From NCBI RefSeq assembly GCF_019977335.1, contig NZ_AP024653.1, positions 2,976,001 to 3,040,000 on the forward strand: a stretch of 64,000 nt of DNA, read 5' to 3'. Source of the stretch: Arthrobacter sp. NicSoilB4 (GTDB taxonomy: Bacteria; Actinomycetota; Actinomycetes; Actinomycetales; Micrococcaceae). Below, piece by piece: positions 55,524 to 64,000 of this stretch. The translations under genes were made by a program, and so were the position numbers. The notes under the pieces were generated by a model. That model did no database searches and was not told where the DNA came from. It saw only the letters and a program-made list of their open reading frames with translations. The number at the start of each line of letters is the position of its first letter. Positions within the stretch are counted from its first letter, which is position 1.

Positions 55524-56018
55524 TTAGAGGGCGGTGGTGCTTCCGCCTGCTGCAGCAATCTTTTCTGCGGCGCTGGCCGAGAATGCGTGGACGGTGACGT
55601 CAACCTTGACGGTGATGTCGCCGGTGCCAAGCACCTTGACGGGCTGGTTCTTGCGAACGGCACCCTTTTCGACCAGGTTCTCCACGGTGACTGCGCCACC
55701 TTCCGGGAACAGCTCGTTGAGCTTGTCCAGGTTTACAACCTGGAACTCAACCCGGAACGGGTTCTTGAAGCCGCGCAGCTTCGGGAGGCGCATGTGCAGC
55801 GGCAGCTGGCCGCCGGCAAAGCCAGCCTTGATCTGGTAGCGGGCCTTCGTACCCTTGGTACCGCGACCAGCGGTCTTACCCTTGGAACCTTCACCACGAC
55901 CAACACGGGTCTTGGCGGTCTTGGCACCCGGGGCGGGACGCAGGTGGTGAACCTTCAGTGCGTTCTGCTTCTCAGCAGTGGCGCCCTGTGCCTTTTCGGC
56001 GGTTTTCTTCTCTGCCAT
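55524..56018 (-). CDS. rplO: 50S ribosomal protein L15
   Basis: 164 residues. Core [36 protein letters not shown] shortened as [19 protein letters not shown], then [22 protein letters not shown]. About 20 extra Ala/Lys-rich residues at the N-terminus. Its ATG abuts the rpmD stop. Late 50S assembly. Confidence 0.97.
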   Translation of the reverse strand: MAEKKTAEKAQGATAEKQNALKVHHLRPAPGAKTAKTRVGRGEGSKGKTAGRGTKGTKARYQIKAGFAGGQLPLHMRLPKLRGFKNPFRVEFQVVNLDKLNELFPEGGAVTVENLVEKGAVRKNQPVKVLGTGDITVKVDVTVHAFSASAAEKIAAAGGSTTAL

Positions 56019-56225
56019 TTACTTCGCCTCCTCTACCGTAATCAGGTGCGGAACCGTGTTGACCATTCCGACGGTCACGGCGTCGGCGGTGCGGACAACG
56101 GTGTGTCCGATCCGCTTCAGGCCGAGGGACCGCAGGGTGTCGCGCTGGTTCTGCTTGCCGCCAATGGCGGACTTAATCTGAGTGATCTCCAACTTCGCGT
56201 CGGAGACAAGCACGTTCTTAGCCAT
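56019..56225 (-). CDS. rpmD: 50S ribosomal protein L30
   Basis: 68 residues: [20 protein letters not shown] and [25 protein letters not shown] shortened [12 protein letters not shown]. Three bases after rpsE. Standard position between S5 and L15. Confidence 0.97.
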   Translation of the reverse strand: MAKNVLVSDAKLEITQIKSAIGGKQNQRDTLRSLGLKRIGHTVVRTADAVTVGMVNTVPHLITVEEAK

Positions 56226-56228
56226 TAC

Positions 56229-56939
56229 TCAGACACCTGCCTTCTGGTTCAGGAGCGCCTTCACCATTGCCGGCGGGGCGATCTCGTCGAGCGGGAGGCC
56301 GCGGCGTGCTGCCACTGCTGCCGGCTCTTCGAGGCGCTTCAGCGCGTCAACGGTCGCGTGCACGATGTTGATGGCGTTGGAGGAACCGAGCGACTTGGAG
56401 AGGATGTCGTGGATGCCCACGCACTCCAGTACTGCACGGACCGGACCGCCGGCGATAACACCGGTACCGGCGGAAGCCGGACGCAGCATAACGACGCCTG
56501 CGGCGGCTTCACCCTGAACACGGTGCGGGATGGTGCTGCCGATGCGGGGAACGCGGAAGAAGGACTTCTTGGCCTCTTCAACGCCCTTCGCGATGGCGGC
56601 AGGAACTTCCTTAGCCTTGCCGTAGCCGACGCCGACCATACCGTTGCCGTCACCGACGACGACGAGGGCGGTGAAGCTGAAGCGACGACCACCCTTGACG
56701 ACCTTGGAAACACGGTTGATGGTTACGACGCGCTCTACGAACTGGCTCTTTTCGGCTTCGCGGCCACCATCGCGGCCACCACGGCCACCACGGTCGCCAC
56801 GGCCCTGGCCGCGGTCGCCACGCTCGCCACGACGAGCGCCACCACGGCGGTCATCAGTGGTAGCAGGCGCAGCGGTCTCAGTTGCCGGAGCAGCTACAGC
56901 TTCAGTCACCTGAATGTCCTTTTCGTTATTTTCGGTCAC
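56229..56939 (-). CDS. rpsE: 30S ribosomal protein S5 with RG-rich N-terminus
   Basis: 236 residues against 167 in E. coli. The core ([60 protein letters not shown]) starts near residue 67. Before it is an Ala/Thr stretch and an Arg-Gly-rich run ([19 protein letters not shown]), likely disordered and RNA-binding. GTG start overlapping rplR. Confidence 0.97.
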   Translation of the reverse strand: MTENNEKDIQVTEAVAAPATETAAPATTDDRRGGARRGERGDRGQGRGDRGGRGGRDGGREAEKSQFVERVVTINRVSKVVKGGRRFSFTALVVVGDGNGMVGVGYGKAKEVPAAIAKGVEEAKKSFFRVPRIGSTIPHRVQGEAAAGVVMLRPASAGTGVIAGGPVRAVLECVGIHDILSKSLGSSNAINIVHATVDALKRLEEPAAVAARRGLPLDEIAPPAMVKALLNQKAGV

Positions 56940-57319
56940 AGTGCCAGCCCACCTTCACGTGCGCCGTCAGCGACGGCGGCGATCCGGCCGTGGTACTTGT
57001 TACCACCGCGGTCGAAGACAACTGCTTCGATACCGGCAGCCTTGGCACGCTCGGCAACGAGCTCGCCAACGCGCTTGGCCTTGGCTGTCTTGTCACCGTC
57101 GAATGCACGAAGGTCGGCTTCCAAAGTGGAGGCGCTCGCTACGGTCAGGCCCTTGGTGTCATCGACAACCTGGACGAATACGTGGCGTGCGGAACGGTTG
57201 ACGACCAGACGAGGACGTACAGCCGTACCGGAGATGCGCTTGCGGATACGAAGCTGGCGACGGCTGCGCTGGGCAGACTTGCTCTTGTTCGTACGCTTCT
57301 TGTTAATTGCGATCGCCAT
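56936..57319 (-). CDS. rplR: 50S ribosomal protein L18
   Basis: 127 residues. [21 protein letters not shown] and [20 protein letters not shown], then [24 protein letters not shown] shortened [14 protein letters not shown]. Binds 5S rRNA. Two bases after rplF and overlapping rpsE. Confidence 0.98.
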   Translation of the reverse strand: MAIAINKKRTNKSKSAQRSRRQLRIRKRISGTAVRPRLVVNRSARHVFVQVVDDTKGLTVASASTLEADLRAFDGDKTAKAKRVGELVAERAKAAGIEAVVFDRGGNKYHGRIAAVADGAREGGLAL

Positions 57320-57321
57320 GG

Positions 57322-57858
57322 TTACTTACCAGCCTTTCCGACCTTGCGGCGGATGACTTCGCCTGCGTAACGGATGCCCTTGCCCTTGTAGGGGTCCGGC
57401 TTCCGCAGCTTGCGAATGTTGGCAGCAACCTCGCCGACCTGCTGCTTGGAGATGCCTGAAACAGAGAGCTTGGTCGGGGTCTCTACTGCAAAGGTGATGC
57501 CGTTCGGTGCCGTGATGTTAACCGGGTGGCTGTAGCCCAGAGCGAACTCCAGGTCAGCACCCTTTGCCTGAACGCGGTAACCGGTACCGACGATTTCAAG
57601 CTTCTTCTCGTAGCCTGCGGTGACACCCTGGATCATGTTGGCGATCAGGGTGCGCGTCAGGCCGTGCAGCGAACGTGAGGCGCGCTCGTCGTTCGGGCGG
57701 GCGACAGTCAGGGTGCCATCTTCCAGGGAAACCTCGATCGGGCTGGGCACAGTGTGGCTCAGCTCGCCTTTGGAACCCTTGACGTTGACGACAGAGCCGT
57801 CAACCTTGACCTCAACGCCGGCAGGAACGGTGATGGGGAGACGTCCAATACGTGACAT
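57322..57858 (-). CDS. rplF: 50S ribosomal protein L6
   Basis: 178 residues with two L6 repeats: [42 protein letters not shown], and the C-terminal [20 protein letters not shown]. Near the factor-binding centre. 18 bases after rpsH. Confidence 0.98.
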   Translation of the reverse strand: MSRIGRLPITVPAGVEVKVDGSVVNVKGSKGELSHTVPSPIEVSLEDGTLTVARPNDERASRSLHGLTRTLIANMIQGVTAGYEKKLEIVGTGYRVQAKGADLEFALGYSHPVNITAPNGITFAVETPTKLSVSGISKQQVGEVAANIRKLRKPDPYKGKGIRYAGEVIRRKVGKAGK

Positions 57859-57876
57859 TATTCTCTTCCTTTCCCG

Positions 57877-58275
57877 TTACCAGACGTAAGCGAGGACTTC
57901 GCCGCCCACGCCCTTCTTGCCGGCCTGCTTGTCAGTCAAGAGGCCGGAAGAGGTGGACAGGATTGCGACACCCAGGCCACCGAGCACGTGCGGCAGGTTG
58001 GTGGACTTTGCGTAAACGCGCAGTCCCGGCTTGGAAATACGACGAACGCCAGCGATGGAACGCTCGCGGTTCGGACCGAACTTGAGCTCGAGGGTCAGCT
58101 TCTTGCCAACCTCAGCGTCTTCTTCTTTCCAGGAGGCGATGTAACCTTCGGCCTTCAGGATGTCGGCAACGCGTGCCTTGAGCTTGCTGTACGGCATAGA
58201 CACGGAATCGTGGTATGCCGAGTTTGCGTTGCGCAGACGCGTAAGCATGTCTGCGACGGGATCTGTCATTGTCAT
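57877..58275 (-). CDS. rpsH: 30S ribosomal protein S8
   Basis: 132 residues: [20 protein letters not shown] (two candidate ATGs, 58275 and 58269) and the C-terminal [35 protein letters not shown] shortened [20 protein letters not shown]. In E. coli S8 represses this operon by binding its mRNA near rplE. An intercistronic hairpin lies just upstream here. Confidence 0.98.
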   Translation of the reverse strand: MTMTDPVADMLTRLRNANSAYHDSVSMPYSKLKARVADILKAEGYIASWKEEDAEVGKKLTLELKFGPNRERSIAGVRRISKPGLRVYAKSTNLPHVLGGLGVAILSTSSGLLTDKQAGKKGVGGEVLAYVW

Positions 58276-58309
58276 GGTGGGCTCATGCCCTTCCTCATAA
58301 CGGTTTCCG

Positions 58310-58348
58310 CCGTGCGGTGTTTCCGAACATAGTTCGGAACCAGCACGG
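58310..58348 (-). promoter_or_regulatory. Two-tier hairpin between rplE and rpsH
   Basis: Outer stem CCGTGC/GCACGG (58310-58315, 58343-58348) and perfect inner stem TTCCGAAC/GTTCGGAA (58321-58328, 58332-58339) with an ATA loop, in the 95-base gap where many actinobacteria carry the S14 gene. Candidate ribosomal-protein binding site or processing signal. Confidence 0.6.
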
Positions 58349-58370
58349 GCGGACCTTTTACGTAGCTAGA

Positions 58371-58952
58371 TTAATCTTCGGTCTTGAACGGGAAGCCAAG
58401 CGCCTTGAGCAGCGCGCGGCCTTCGTCGTCGGTCTTGGCAGTGGTCACGACGGTGATGTCCATGCCGCGAACGCGGTCGATGGAATCCTGGTCGATCTCG
58501 TGGAACATAACCTGCTCGGTCAGACCGAAGGTGTAGTTGCCGTTGCCGTCGAACTGCTTGCCGCTGAGGCCCCGGAAGTCGCGGATACGCGGCAGAGCCA
58601 GCGTGACCAGACGGTCCAGGAATTCCCACATGCGGTCCCCACGCAGAGTTGCGTGTGCACCGATCGGCATGCCTTCGCGCAGCTTGAACTGTGCGATCGA
58701 CTTGCGGGCCTTGGTTACCTGCGGCTTCTGGCCGGTGATCAGGGTCAGATCGCGGACAGCGCCGTCGATCAGCTTGGAGTCCTTGGCGGCATCTCCAACA
58801 CCCATGTTCACAACGACCTTGACCAGGCGGGGAACCTGGTTGACGTTCTCGTACTTGAATTCCTCAACGAGCGTGCTCTTGATGGAATCCGCGTACTTGG
58901 TCTTCAGACGAGGAACGATCTTGCTTGCCGGAGTCTCGAGAGTCTCAGTCAT
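58371..58952 (-). CDS. rplE: 50S ribosomal protein L5
   Basis: 193 residues: [48 protein letters not shown] shortened [19 protein letters not shown], and [20 protein letters not shown]. 5S rRNA-binding protein of the central protuberance. Its ATG shares one base with the rplX stop (TAATG). Confidence 0.98.
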   Translation of the reverse strand: MTETLETPASKIVPRLKTKYADSIKSTLVEEFKYENVNQVPRLVKVVVNMGVGDAAKDSKLIDGAVRDLTLITGQKPQVTKARKSIAQFKLREGMPIGAHATLRGDRMWEFLDRLVTLALPRIRDFRGLSGKQFDGNGNYTFGLTEQVMFHEIDQDSIDRVRGMDITVVTTAKTDDEGRALLKALGFPFKTED

Positions 58953-59311
58953 TAGATGTCCTTCCCTGAGCTCTTGGCCACGCGGACACGCACTTCGCGC
59001 TTCACGCCATCGCGCTCAACGGTCTCGGTGCGGAAACCGACGCGGGTGGGCTTCTTGGTGGACGGGTCAACGAGAGCCACGTTGGAGATGTGGATCGTAG
59101 CCTCGACGACTTCGATGCCACCGGTCTTGGTGCCGCGCTGCGACTGACCGACCTTGGTGTGCTTGGTTACGCGGTTAATTCCTTCGACCAGCACGCGGTT
59201 GGTCTCGGGGAACACGCGCAGAACCTTGCCCTGCTTGCCCTTGTCGCCGCCGCGCTCAGCCTTGGCGCCAGTGATGACCTGAACCAGGTCACCCTTTTTG
59301 ATCTTAGCCAT
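58952..59311 (-). CDS. rplX: 50S ribosomal protein L24
   Basis: 119 residues: [29 protein letters not shown] with the KOW motif, then [24 protein letters not shown] shortened [15 protein letters not shown]. Assembly initiator of the 50S. Three bases after rplN. Confidence 0.98.
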   Translation of the reverse strand: MAKIKKGDLVQVITGAKAERGGDKGKQGKVLRVFPETNRVLVEGINRVTKHTKVGQSQRGTKTGGIEVVEATIHISNVALVDPSTKKPTRVGFRTETVERDGVKREVRVRVAKSSGKDI

Positions 59312-59314
59312 GGA

Positions 59315-59683
59315 CTAAAGCACCTCCGGAGCCAGAGAAACGATCTTCATGAACTTCTTATCGCGAAGTTCACGACCAACCGGTCCGAAGATACGGGTAC
59401 CGCGGGGGTCACCGTCGTTCTTCAGGATCACAGCTGCGTTCTCGTCAAACTTGATGTAGGAACCATCCGCACGGCGGCGTTCCTTCTTGGTACGGACGAT
59501 GACAGCCTTGACGACGTCGCCCTTCTTAACGTTGCCGCCCGGAATTGCGTCCTTGACGGTAGCGACGATGACGTCGCCGATGCCTGCGTAGCGACGGCCA
59601 GATCCACCGAGAACGCGAATGGTAAGGATTTCCTTAGCACCCGTGTTGTCGGCGACCTTGAGTCGCGACTCCTGCTGAATCAC
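59315..59683 (-). CDS. rplN: 50S ribosomal protein L14
   Basis: 122 residues: [40 protein letters not shown] and [20 protein letters not shown]. First gene of the spc operon; a 461-base gap and a terminator separate it from rpsQ, so it must have its own promoter. Confidence 0.98.
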   Translation of the reverse strand: MIQQESRLKVADNTGAKEILTIRVLGGSGRRYAGIGDVIVATVKDAIPGGNVKKGDVVKAVIVRTKKERRRADGSYIKFDENAAVILKNDGDPRGTRIFGPVGRELRDKKFMKIVSLAPEVL

Positions 59684-60144
59684 TATTTACTCCTTGCGTC
59701 GCGCTGGTTCTCAGACCGAAAATCTTCCTACGGAATGAGCCTTGCGGAACGGTTGATCGGGGTGTCTCTTGACCTGCCTGGATTTTGCCAGACCAGGCCT
59801 AAACTCCCGTGCCAAAAACATTTGCTTCCCAGACGGGTTCCGACGAATCGGGGCGCTAGGGGGCACTATGCCGTGGCACGATTGTTTACGAGGTTGATGA
59901 CGGCGCACAGATAGCGCCATACAAACTCAAAATCTTAGCACGTTTTGGGCCTCAGCCAGAATCAGCCATTACCACAGACGATGGCGTCACGCACGGCTGA
60001 AAGCCTGCACCGCGTGACGTGCCGGCGCAGGCGGCGAACCCGGCAAACCCGGCAGCCCGGAAACCCAGAGCTCCGGGGAACGGAGAAGCCCCCGTTCCCA
60101 GCAGGGAACGGGGGCTTCTCACACTGACAGCGAGGCTGCAGGTG
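59684..60144. other. S10/spc operon junction
   Basis: 461 bases without a credible gene. It contains the S10-operon terminator (60083-60120). The AT-rich stretch around 59875-59950 on the minus strand (GCTAAGATTTTGAGTTTGTATGG) is the best candidate for the spc promoter, although I cannot assign exact boxes. Confidence 0.6.
60083..60120 (-). terminator. Terminator after rpsQ (end of S10 operon)
   Basis: Perfect 17-base arms GAGAAGCCCCCGTTCCC / GGGAACGGGGGCTTCTC with AGCA loop, 25 bases after the rpsQ stop. Confidence 0.88.
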
Positions 60145-60453
60145 TTACTTGGCCTTCTCGAGGATCTCCACCAGACGCCACCGCTTGGTAGCGGAGAGCG
60201 GGCGGGTCTCGGCGAGCAGCACGAGGTCGCCGATGCCGGCGCTGTTCTCTTCGTCGTGAGCCTTGATCTTCGTGTTGCGGCGGATAACCTTGCCGTAGAG
60301 GGCGTGCTTCACGCGGTCTTCGACCTGGACAACGATGGTCTTTTCCATCTTGTCCGAGACGACGTAGCCGCGCTTCGTCTTACGGTAACCGCGCTCGTCA
60401 GCCGTGGCTGCACCGGAAACAGTTTCCGTCACGTTCTCGTCCTTTTCACTCAC
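60145..60453 (-). CDS. rpsQ: 30S ribosomal protein S17
   Basis: 102 residues. Core [20 protein letters not shown] and [20 protein letters not shown], after an 18-residue acidic N-terminus. GTG start overlapping rpmC (GTGA). Last gene of the S10 operon. Confidence 0.97.
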   Translation of the reverse strand: MSEKDENVTETVSGAATADERGYRKTKRGYVVSDKMEKTIVVQVEDRVKHALYGKVIRRNTKIKAHDEENSAGIGDLVLLAETRPLSATKRWRLVEILEKAK

Positions 60454-60785
60454 TTGGCGTCCTCCTCGGTCTCGGCCTCGGCCGGCTTTTCAGCCTTCTC
60501 AGCCTTGGCTGCGGACTTCTTGGACTTCTTTTCTTCCTTGGCTTCCACAACCGGCGCGGCAACCTCGGCACGAATGCCCAGCTCGCGCTCACGGAGAACG
60601 GTGTAGATGCGGGCGATGTCCTTCTTTACCGCGCGCAGACGACCGTGGTTCTCCAGCTGACCGGTGGCGGACTGGAAACGCAGGTTGAACAGCTCTTCCT
60701 TGGCCTTGCGGAGTTCTTCAACGAGACGCTCGTTGTCGAAACCGTCCAGCTGTGCGGATGCAAGTTCCTTGGATCCTACTGCCAT
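60450..60785 (-). CDS. rpmC: 50S ribosomal protein L29 with long Lys/Ala/Glu tail
   Basis: 111 residues against about 63 in E. coli. Core [48 protein letters not shown], shortened to [19 protein letters not shown]. From about residue 78 it has a coiled, charged tail ([20 protein letters not shown]). L29 borders the peptide exit, where SRP and trigger factor dock. Confidence 0.96.
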   Translation of the reverse strand: MAVGSKELASAQLDGFDNERLVEELRKAKEELFNLRFQSATGQLENHGRLRAVKKDIARIYTVLRERELGIRAEVAAPVVEAKEEKKSKKSAAKAEKAEKPAEAETEEDAK

Positions 60786-60787
60786 TT

Positions 60788-61204
60788 CTACTCACCACCT
60801 TCGCGACGCACAATGCGTGCCTTCAACGGCAGCTTGTGGATTGCCAGGCGCAGGGCCTCGCGAGCTACCTCTTCACTGACACCGGAGAGTTCGAAGAGAA
60901 CCCGGCCCGGCTTGACGTTTGAGACCCACCATTCCGGAGAACCCTTACCGGAACCCATGCGGGTTTCGGCAGGCTTCTTCGTCAGCGGACGGTCCGGGTA
61001 GATGTTGATCCAGACCTTGCCGCCACGCTTGATGTGGCGGGTCATCGCGATACGGGCAGATTCGATCTGACGGTTGGTGACGTAAGCCGGGCTCAGAGCC
61101 TGGATACCCCACTCACCGAAGGAGACCTTGGTGCCACCCGTAGCAGCGCCGGAACGACCCGGGTGGTGCTGCTTACGGTGCTTGACTCGACGTGGGATAA
61201 GCAT
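60788..61204 (-). CDS. rplP: 50S ribosomal protein L16
   Basis: 138 residues: [42 protein letters not shown] shortened [18 protein letters not shown], and [20 protein letters not shown]. Contacts A-site tRNA. Directly after rpsC. Confidence 0.98.
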   Translation of the reverse strand: MLIPRRVKHRKQHHPGRSGAATGGTKVSFGEWGIQALSPAYVTNRQIESARIAMTRHIKRGGKVWINIYPDRPLTKKPAETRMGSGKGSPEWWVSNVKPGRVLFELSGVSEEVAREALRLAIHKLPLKARIVRREGGE

Positions 61205-62050
61205 TTAAGCCTGTCCTCCTTCTACTGCCTGTGCCGGTGCGGCAGAAGCTGCATCAGCCGCCGGAGCTTCGGCAGCAGCGGGTGCAGCCTCAGCCGGGCG
61301 GTCGTTACGACGACGGCGGTCACCACGGTCAGCGCCACCCGGGCGGCCCGGGCGGTCGCTGGCACCACGGCCACGGGACGGAGCAGCAGCTGCCTGCTGA
61401 GCCAGTTCCTTGGCGGTGACGTCACCCTTGTAGATCCAGACCTTCACGCCGATGCGGCCGAAGGTGGTCTTGGCCTCGTAGAAGCCGTAGTCGATGTTCG
61501 CGCGGAGGGTGTGCAGGGGCACACGGCCTTCACGGTAGAACTCCGAGCGGGACATTTCTGCGCCGCCCAGTCGACCCGAGCAAGCGATACGGATGCCCTT
61601 GGCACCTGCACGCTGTGCGGACTGCATGGCCTTCTTCATCGCACGGCGGAAAGCCACGCGGGAAGTCAGCTGCTCAGCAACGCCCTGGGCAACAAGCTGT
61701 GCTTCCATCTCGGGGTTCTTGACCTCGAGGATGTTCAGCTGAACCTGCTTGCCGGTGAGCTTTTCGAGCTCGCCGCGGATGCGGTCTGCTTCTGCGCCGC
61801 GGCGGCCGATAACGATGCCCGGACGTGCCGTGTGGATATCCACACGGACGCGGTCACGGGTGCGCTCGATTTCAACCTTGGCGATACCGGCGCGCTCCAT
61901 GCCCGTGGACATGAGCTGGCGGATACGGATGTCTTCGCGAACGAAGTCCTTGTACCGCTGGCCGGCCTTGGTGCTGTCAGCAAACCAGTGCGATACGTGA
62001 TCGGTGGTGATGCCGAGTCGGAACCCGTGCGGGTTAACTTTCTGTCCCAC
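61205..62050 (-). CDS. rpsC: 30S ribosomal protein S3 with long C-terminal tail
   Basis: 281 residues. KH domain ([22 protein letters not shown] shortened [17 protein letters not shown]) and S3 C-terminal domain ([32 protein letters not shown] shortened [20 protein letters not shown]). From about 218 it has an Arg/Gly then Ala/Pro-rich tail ([20 protein letters not shown]). It forms the mRNA entry helicase with S4 and S5. Confidence 0.97.
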   Translation of the reverse strand: MGQKVNPHGFRLGITTDHVSHWFADSTKAGQRYKDFVREDIRIRQLMSTGMERAGIAKVEIERTRDRVRVDIHTARPGIVIGRRGAEADRIRGELEKLTGKQVQLNILEVKNPEMEAQLVAQGVAEQLTSRVAFRRAMKKAMQSAQRAGAKGIRIACSGRLGGAEMSRSEFYREGRVPLHTLRANIDYGFYEAKTTFGRIGVKVWIYKGDVTAKELAQQAAAAPSRGRGASDRPGRPGGADRGDRRRRNDRPAEAAPAAAEAPAADAASAAPAQAVEGGQA

Positions 62051-62416
62051 TTAGCGAGCCTCCTCTTTCTCCGGGGTAGCGACTACCACGGTGATGTGGC
62101 TCGTGCGCTTCTTGATCTGAAATGCACGACCCTGGGCTCGCGGCTGGAACCGCTTCATGGTCGGGCCTTCATCAACAAACGCTTCGCTGATGATGAGGTC
62201 ACCTTCGTCAAACGCCACGCCGTCGCGGTCCGCGAGGACCCGGGCGTTGGAGATTGCCGACTGAACTACCTTGAATACCGGCTCCGAAGCTGCCTGCGGG
62301 GCAAACTTCAGAATTGCCAGAGCCTCATTCGCTTGCTTACCACGAACAAGGTTGACGACGCGCCGGGCCTTCATAGGCGTTACGCGGATGTGACGCGCAA
62401 TTGCCTTGGCTTCCAT
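62051..62416 (-). CDS. rplV: 50S ribosomal protein L22
   Basis: 121 residues: [39 protein letters not shown] and the exit-tunnel loop [20 protein letters not shown]. Abuts rpsC and follows rpsS. Confidence 0.98.
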   Translation of the reverse strand: MEAKAIARHIRVTPMKARRVVNLVRGKQANEALAILKFAPQAASEPVFKVVQSAISNARVLADRDGVAFDEGDLIISEAFVDEGPTMKRFQPRAQGRAFQIKKRTSHITVVVATPEKEEAR

Positions 62417-62454
62417 TGCTTTCCTTCTCTCGTCTTTGACGTAAGTGCAGGCGC

Positions 62455-62736
62455 CTAGCGGCGCTTGCCCTTACGGTCGTCCTTGACATGGCCGCGGAAT
62501 GTCCGCGTGGGAGCGAATTCGCCGAGCTTGTGCCCGACCATCGACTCAGTGACAAACACGGGGATGTGCTTGCGTCCGTCGTGTACGGCAATCGTGTGGC
62601 CGAGCATGTCGGGGACGATCATCGAACGGCGGGACCAGGTCTTGATGACGTTCTTGGTGCCCTTTTCGTTTTCCCTGGCTACCTTTACAAAGAGGTGCTG
62701 GTCAACGAAAGGACCTTTTTTCAGGCTGCGTGGCAT
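62455..62736 (-). CDS. rpsS: 30S ribosomal protein S19
   Basis: 93 residues: [39 protein letters not shown] and [20 protein letters not shown]. Head protein paired with S13. Between rplB and rplV. Confidence 0.98.
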   Translation of the reverse strand: MPRSLKKGPFVDQHLFVKVARENEKGTKNVIKTWSRRSMIVPDMLGHTIAVHDGRKHIPVFVTESMVGHKLGEFAPTRTFRGHVKDDRKGKRR

Positions 62737-62748
62737 GTGTCCAGGCTC

Positions 62749-63588
<840 letters not shown>

Positions 63589-63617
63589 AATTTATTTCCT
63601 CGTTAAAGTGGTCTCCG

Positions 63618-63923
63618 CTACGAGAGCGGACCGCCGAAGATGTCGATAGTGCCTTCTTTGAGGCTCACAATTGCACGCTTGGTGTTCTTGCGGGTACCCC
63701 ATCCGAATTTGGTGCGCTTGCGCTTACCGGCACGGTTGATGGTGTTGATCGAGTCGACCTTGACGGAGAAGATTTTCTCCACGGCCAGCTTGATCTCGGT
63801 CTTGTTCGAGCGGGGGTCCACCAGGAAGGTGTACTTTCCCTCATCGATCAGGCCGTAGCTCTTTTCCGAGACGACGGGTGCAAGCACGACGTCGCGCGGG
63901 TCCTTGAGGGTGGCTGCACTCAC
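63618..63923 (-). CDS. rplW: 50S ribosomal protein L23
   Basis: 101 residues from GTG 63923: [40 protein letters not shown] and [20 protein letters not shown]. Exit-tunnel docking site for trigger factor and SRP. Overlaps rplD by GTGA. Confidence 0.98.
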   Translation of the reverse strand: MSAATLKDPRDVVLAPVVSEKSYGLIDEGKYTFLVDPRSNKTEIKLAVEKIFSVKVDSINTINRAGKRKRTKFGWGTRKNTKRAIVSLKEGTIDIFGGPLS

Positions 63924-64000
63924 TTGGCATCCTCCTGGTTCTTTGCCACTGCCCGGTCAGCAACGAATGCTTCGTAGGCAGCCTTGGTGAAGACAACGTC
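63920..64000 (-). CDS. rplD: 50S ribosomal protein L4, C-terminal fragment
   Basis: Last 26 residues ([26 protein letters not shown]) with TGA at 63920-63922; the rest lies beyond the window. [10 protein letters not shown] is the standard L4 C-terminal strand-helix, and position before rplW confirms it. Confidence 0.93.
   Translation of the reverse strand, partial: DVVFTKAAYEAFVADRAVAKNQEDAK

Noticed and set aside
55407..57356. Very long plus-strand open frame (649 codons) opposite rplO-rpmD-rpsE-rplR
   Set aside because: Antisense shadow of five certain ribosomal genes; composition follows their third-codon GC bias and no domain is visible.
61034..62458. 474-codon plus-strand open frame opposite rplP-rpsC-rplV
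   Set aside because: Shadow of ribosomal genes on the coding strand; no ribosome site or motif.

Overview
High-GC actinobacterial chromosome segment, almost certainly from Arthrobacter/Pseudarthrobacter or a close Micrococcaceae relative. The evidence is the GC-biased codon use, frequent GTG/TTG starts, a mycothiol-type glycosyltransferase and Ino1, the treX-treY-treZ trehalose route, Ala/Glu/Lys-rich tails on ribosomal proteins, and an spc operon without an S14 gene. No tRNA, rRNA, CRISPR array, prophage or insertion sequence was recognised.

Layout. 1-5.5 kb: the end of a probable MshA glycosyltransferase, formate-tetrahydrofolate ligase, a frameshifted DUF559-type gene bracketed by two copies of the same long palindrome, inositol-phosphate synthase, and an aldo/keto reductase. 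5.5-11.9 kb: treX-treY-treZ (transcribed leftward), which turns glycogen into trehalose. 12-19.8 kb: NAD(P)HX repair (nnr), acpS, glmS, coaA, a VanY-like lipoprotein, mscL and glmM. 19.9-23.8 kb: a three-gene envelope glycosylation insert. 23.9-24.9 kb: rpsI-rplM. 25.1-40.7 kb: one prepilin peptidase and two tandem, diverged Tad/Flp pilus clusters. Each cluster has TadE, TadG-like, RcpC/CpaB, TadZ/CpaE, TadA, TadB and TadC genes, and there are three Flp pilins in all. 40.8-43.6 kb: an Hpt-like protein without its histidine, an OmpR-type regulator and a divergent histidine kinase. 43.6-47.7 kb: truA-rplQ-rpoA-rpsK-rpsM-rpmJ-infA. 47.9-52.4 kb: a P1-family peptidase and a UgpA/E/B-like sugar ABC transporter. 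52.5-64 kb: map-adk-secY and the spc and S10 operons up to the end of rplD.

The window reads as a housekeeping chain (S10-spc-alpha operons, truA, rplM-rpsI, glmM, glmS) that has been opened at several joints to hold accessory cargo: the transporter between map and infA, the Tad/two-component block between truA and rplM, and the glycosyltransferases between rpsI and glmM. Terminator-like hairpins mark most of the joints.

The least explained items are the palindrome-bracketed DUF559 relic, the duplicated Tad machinery with a hairpin after every pilin gene and Cys-patterned TadG-like proteins, the histidine-less Hpt protein beside it, the rplQ terminator buried in the truA reading frame, and the intercistronic hairpin where the S14 gene would normally lie.
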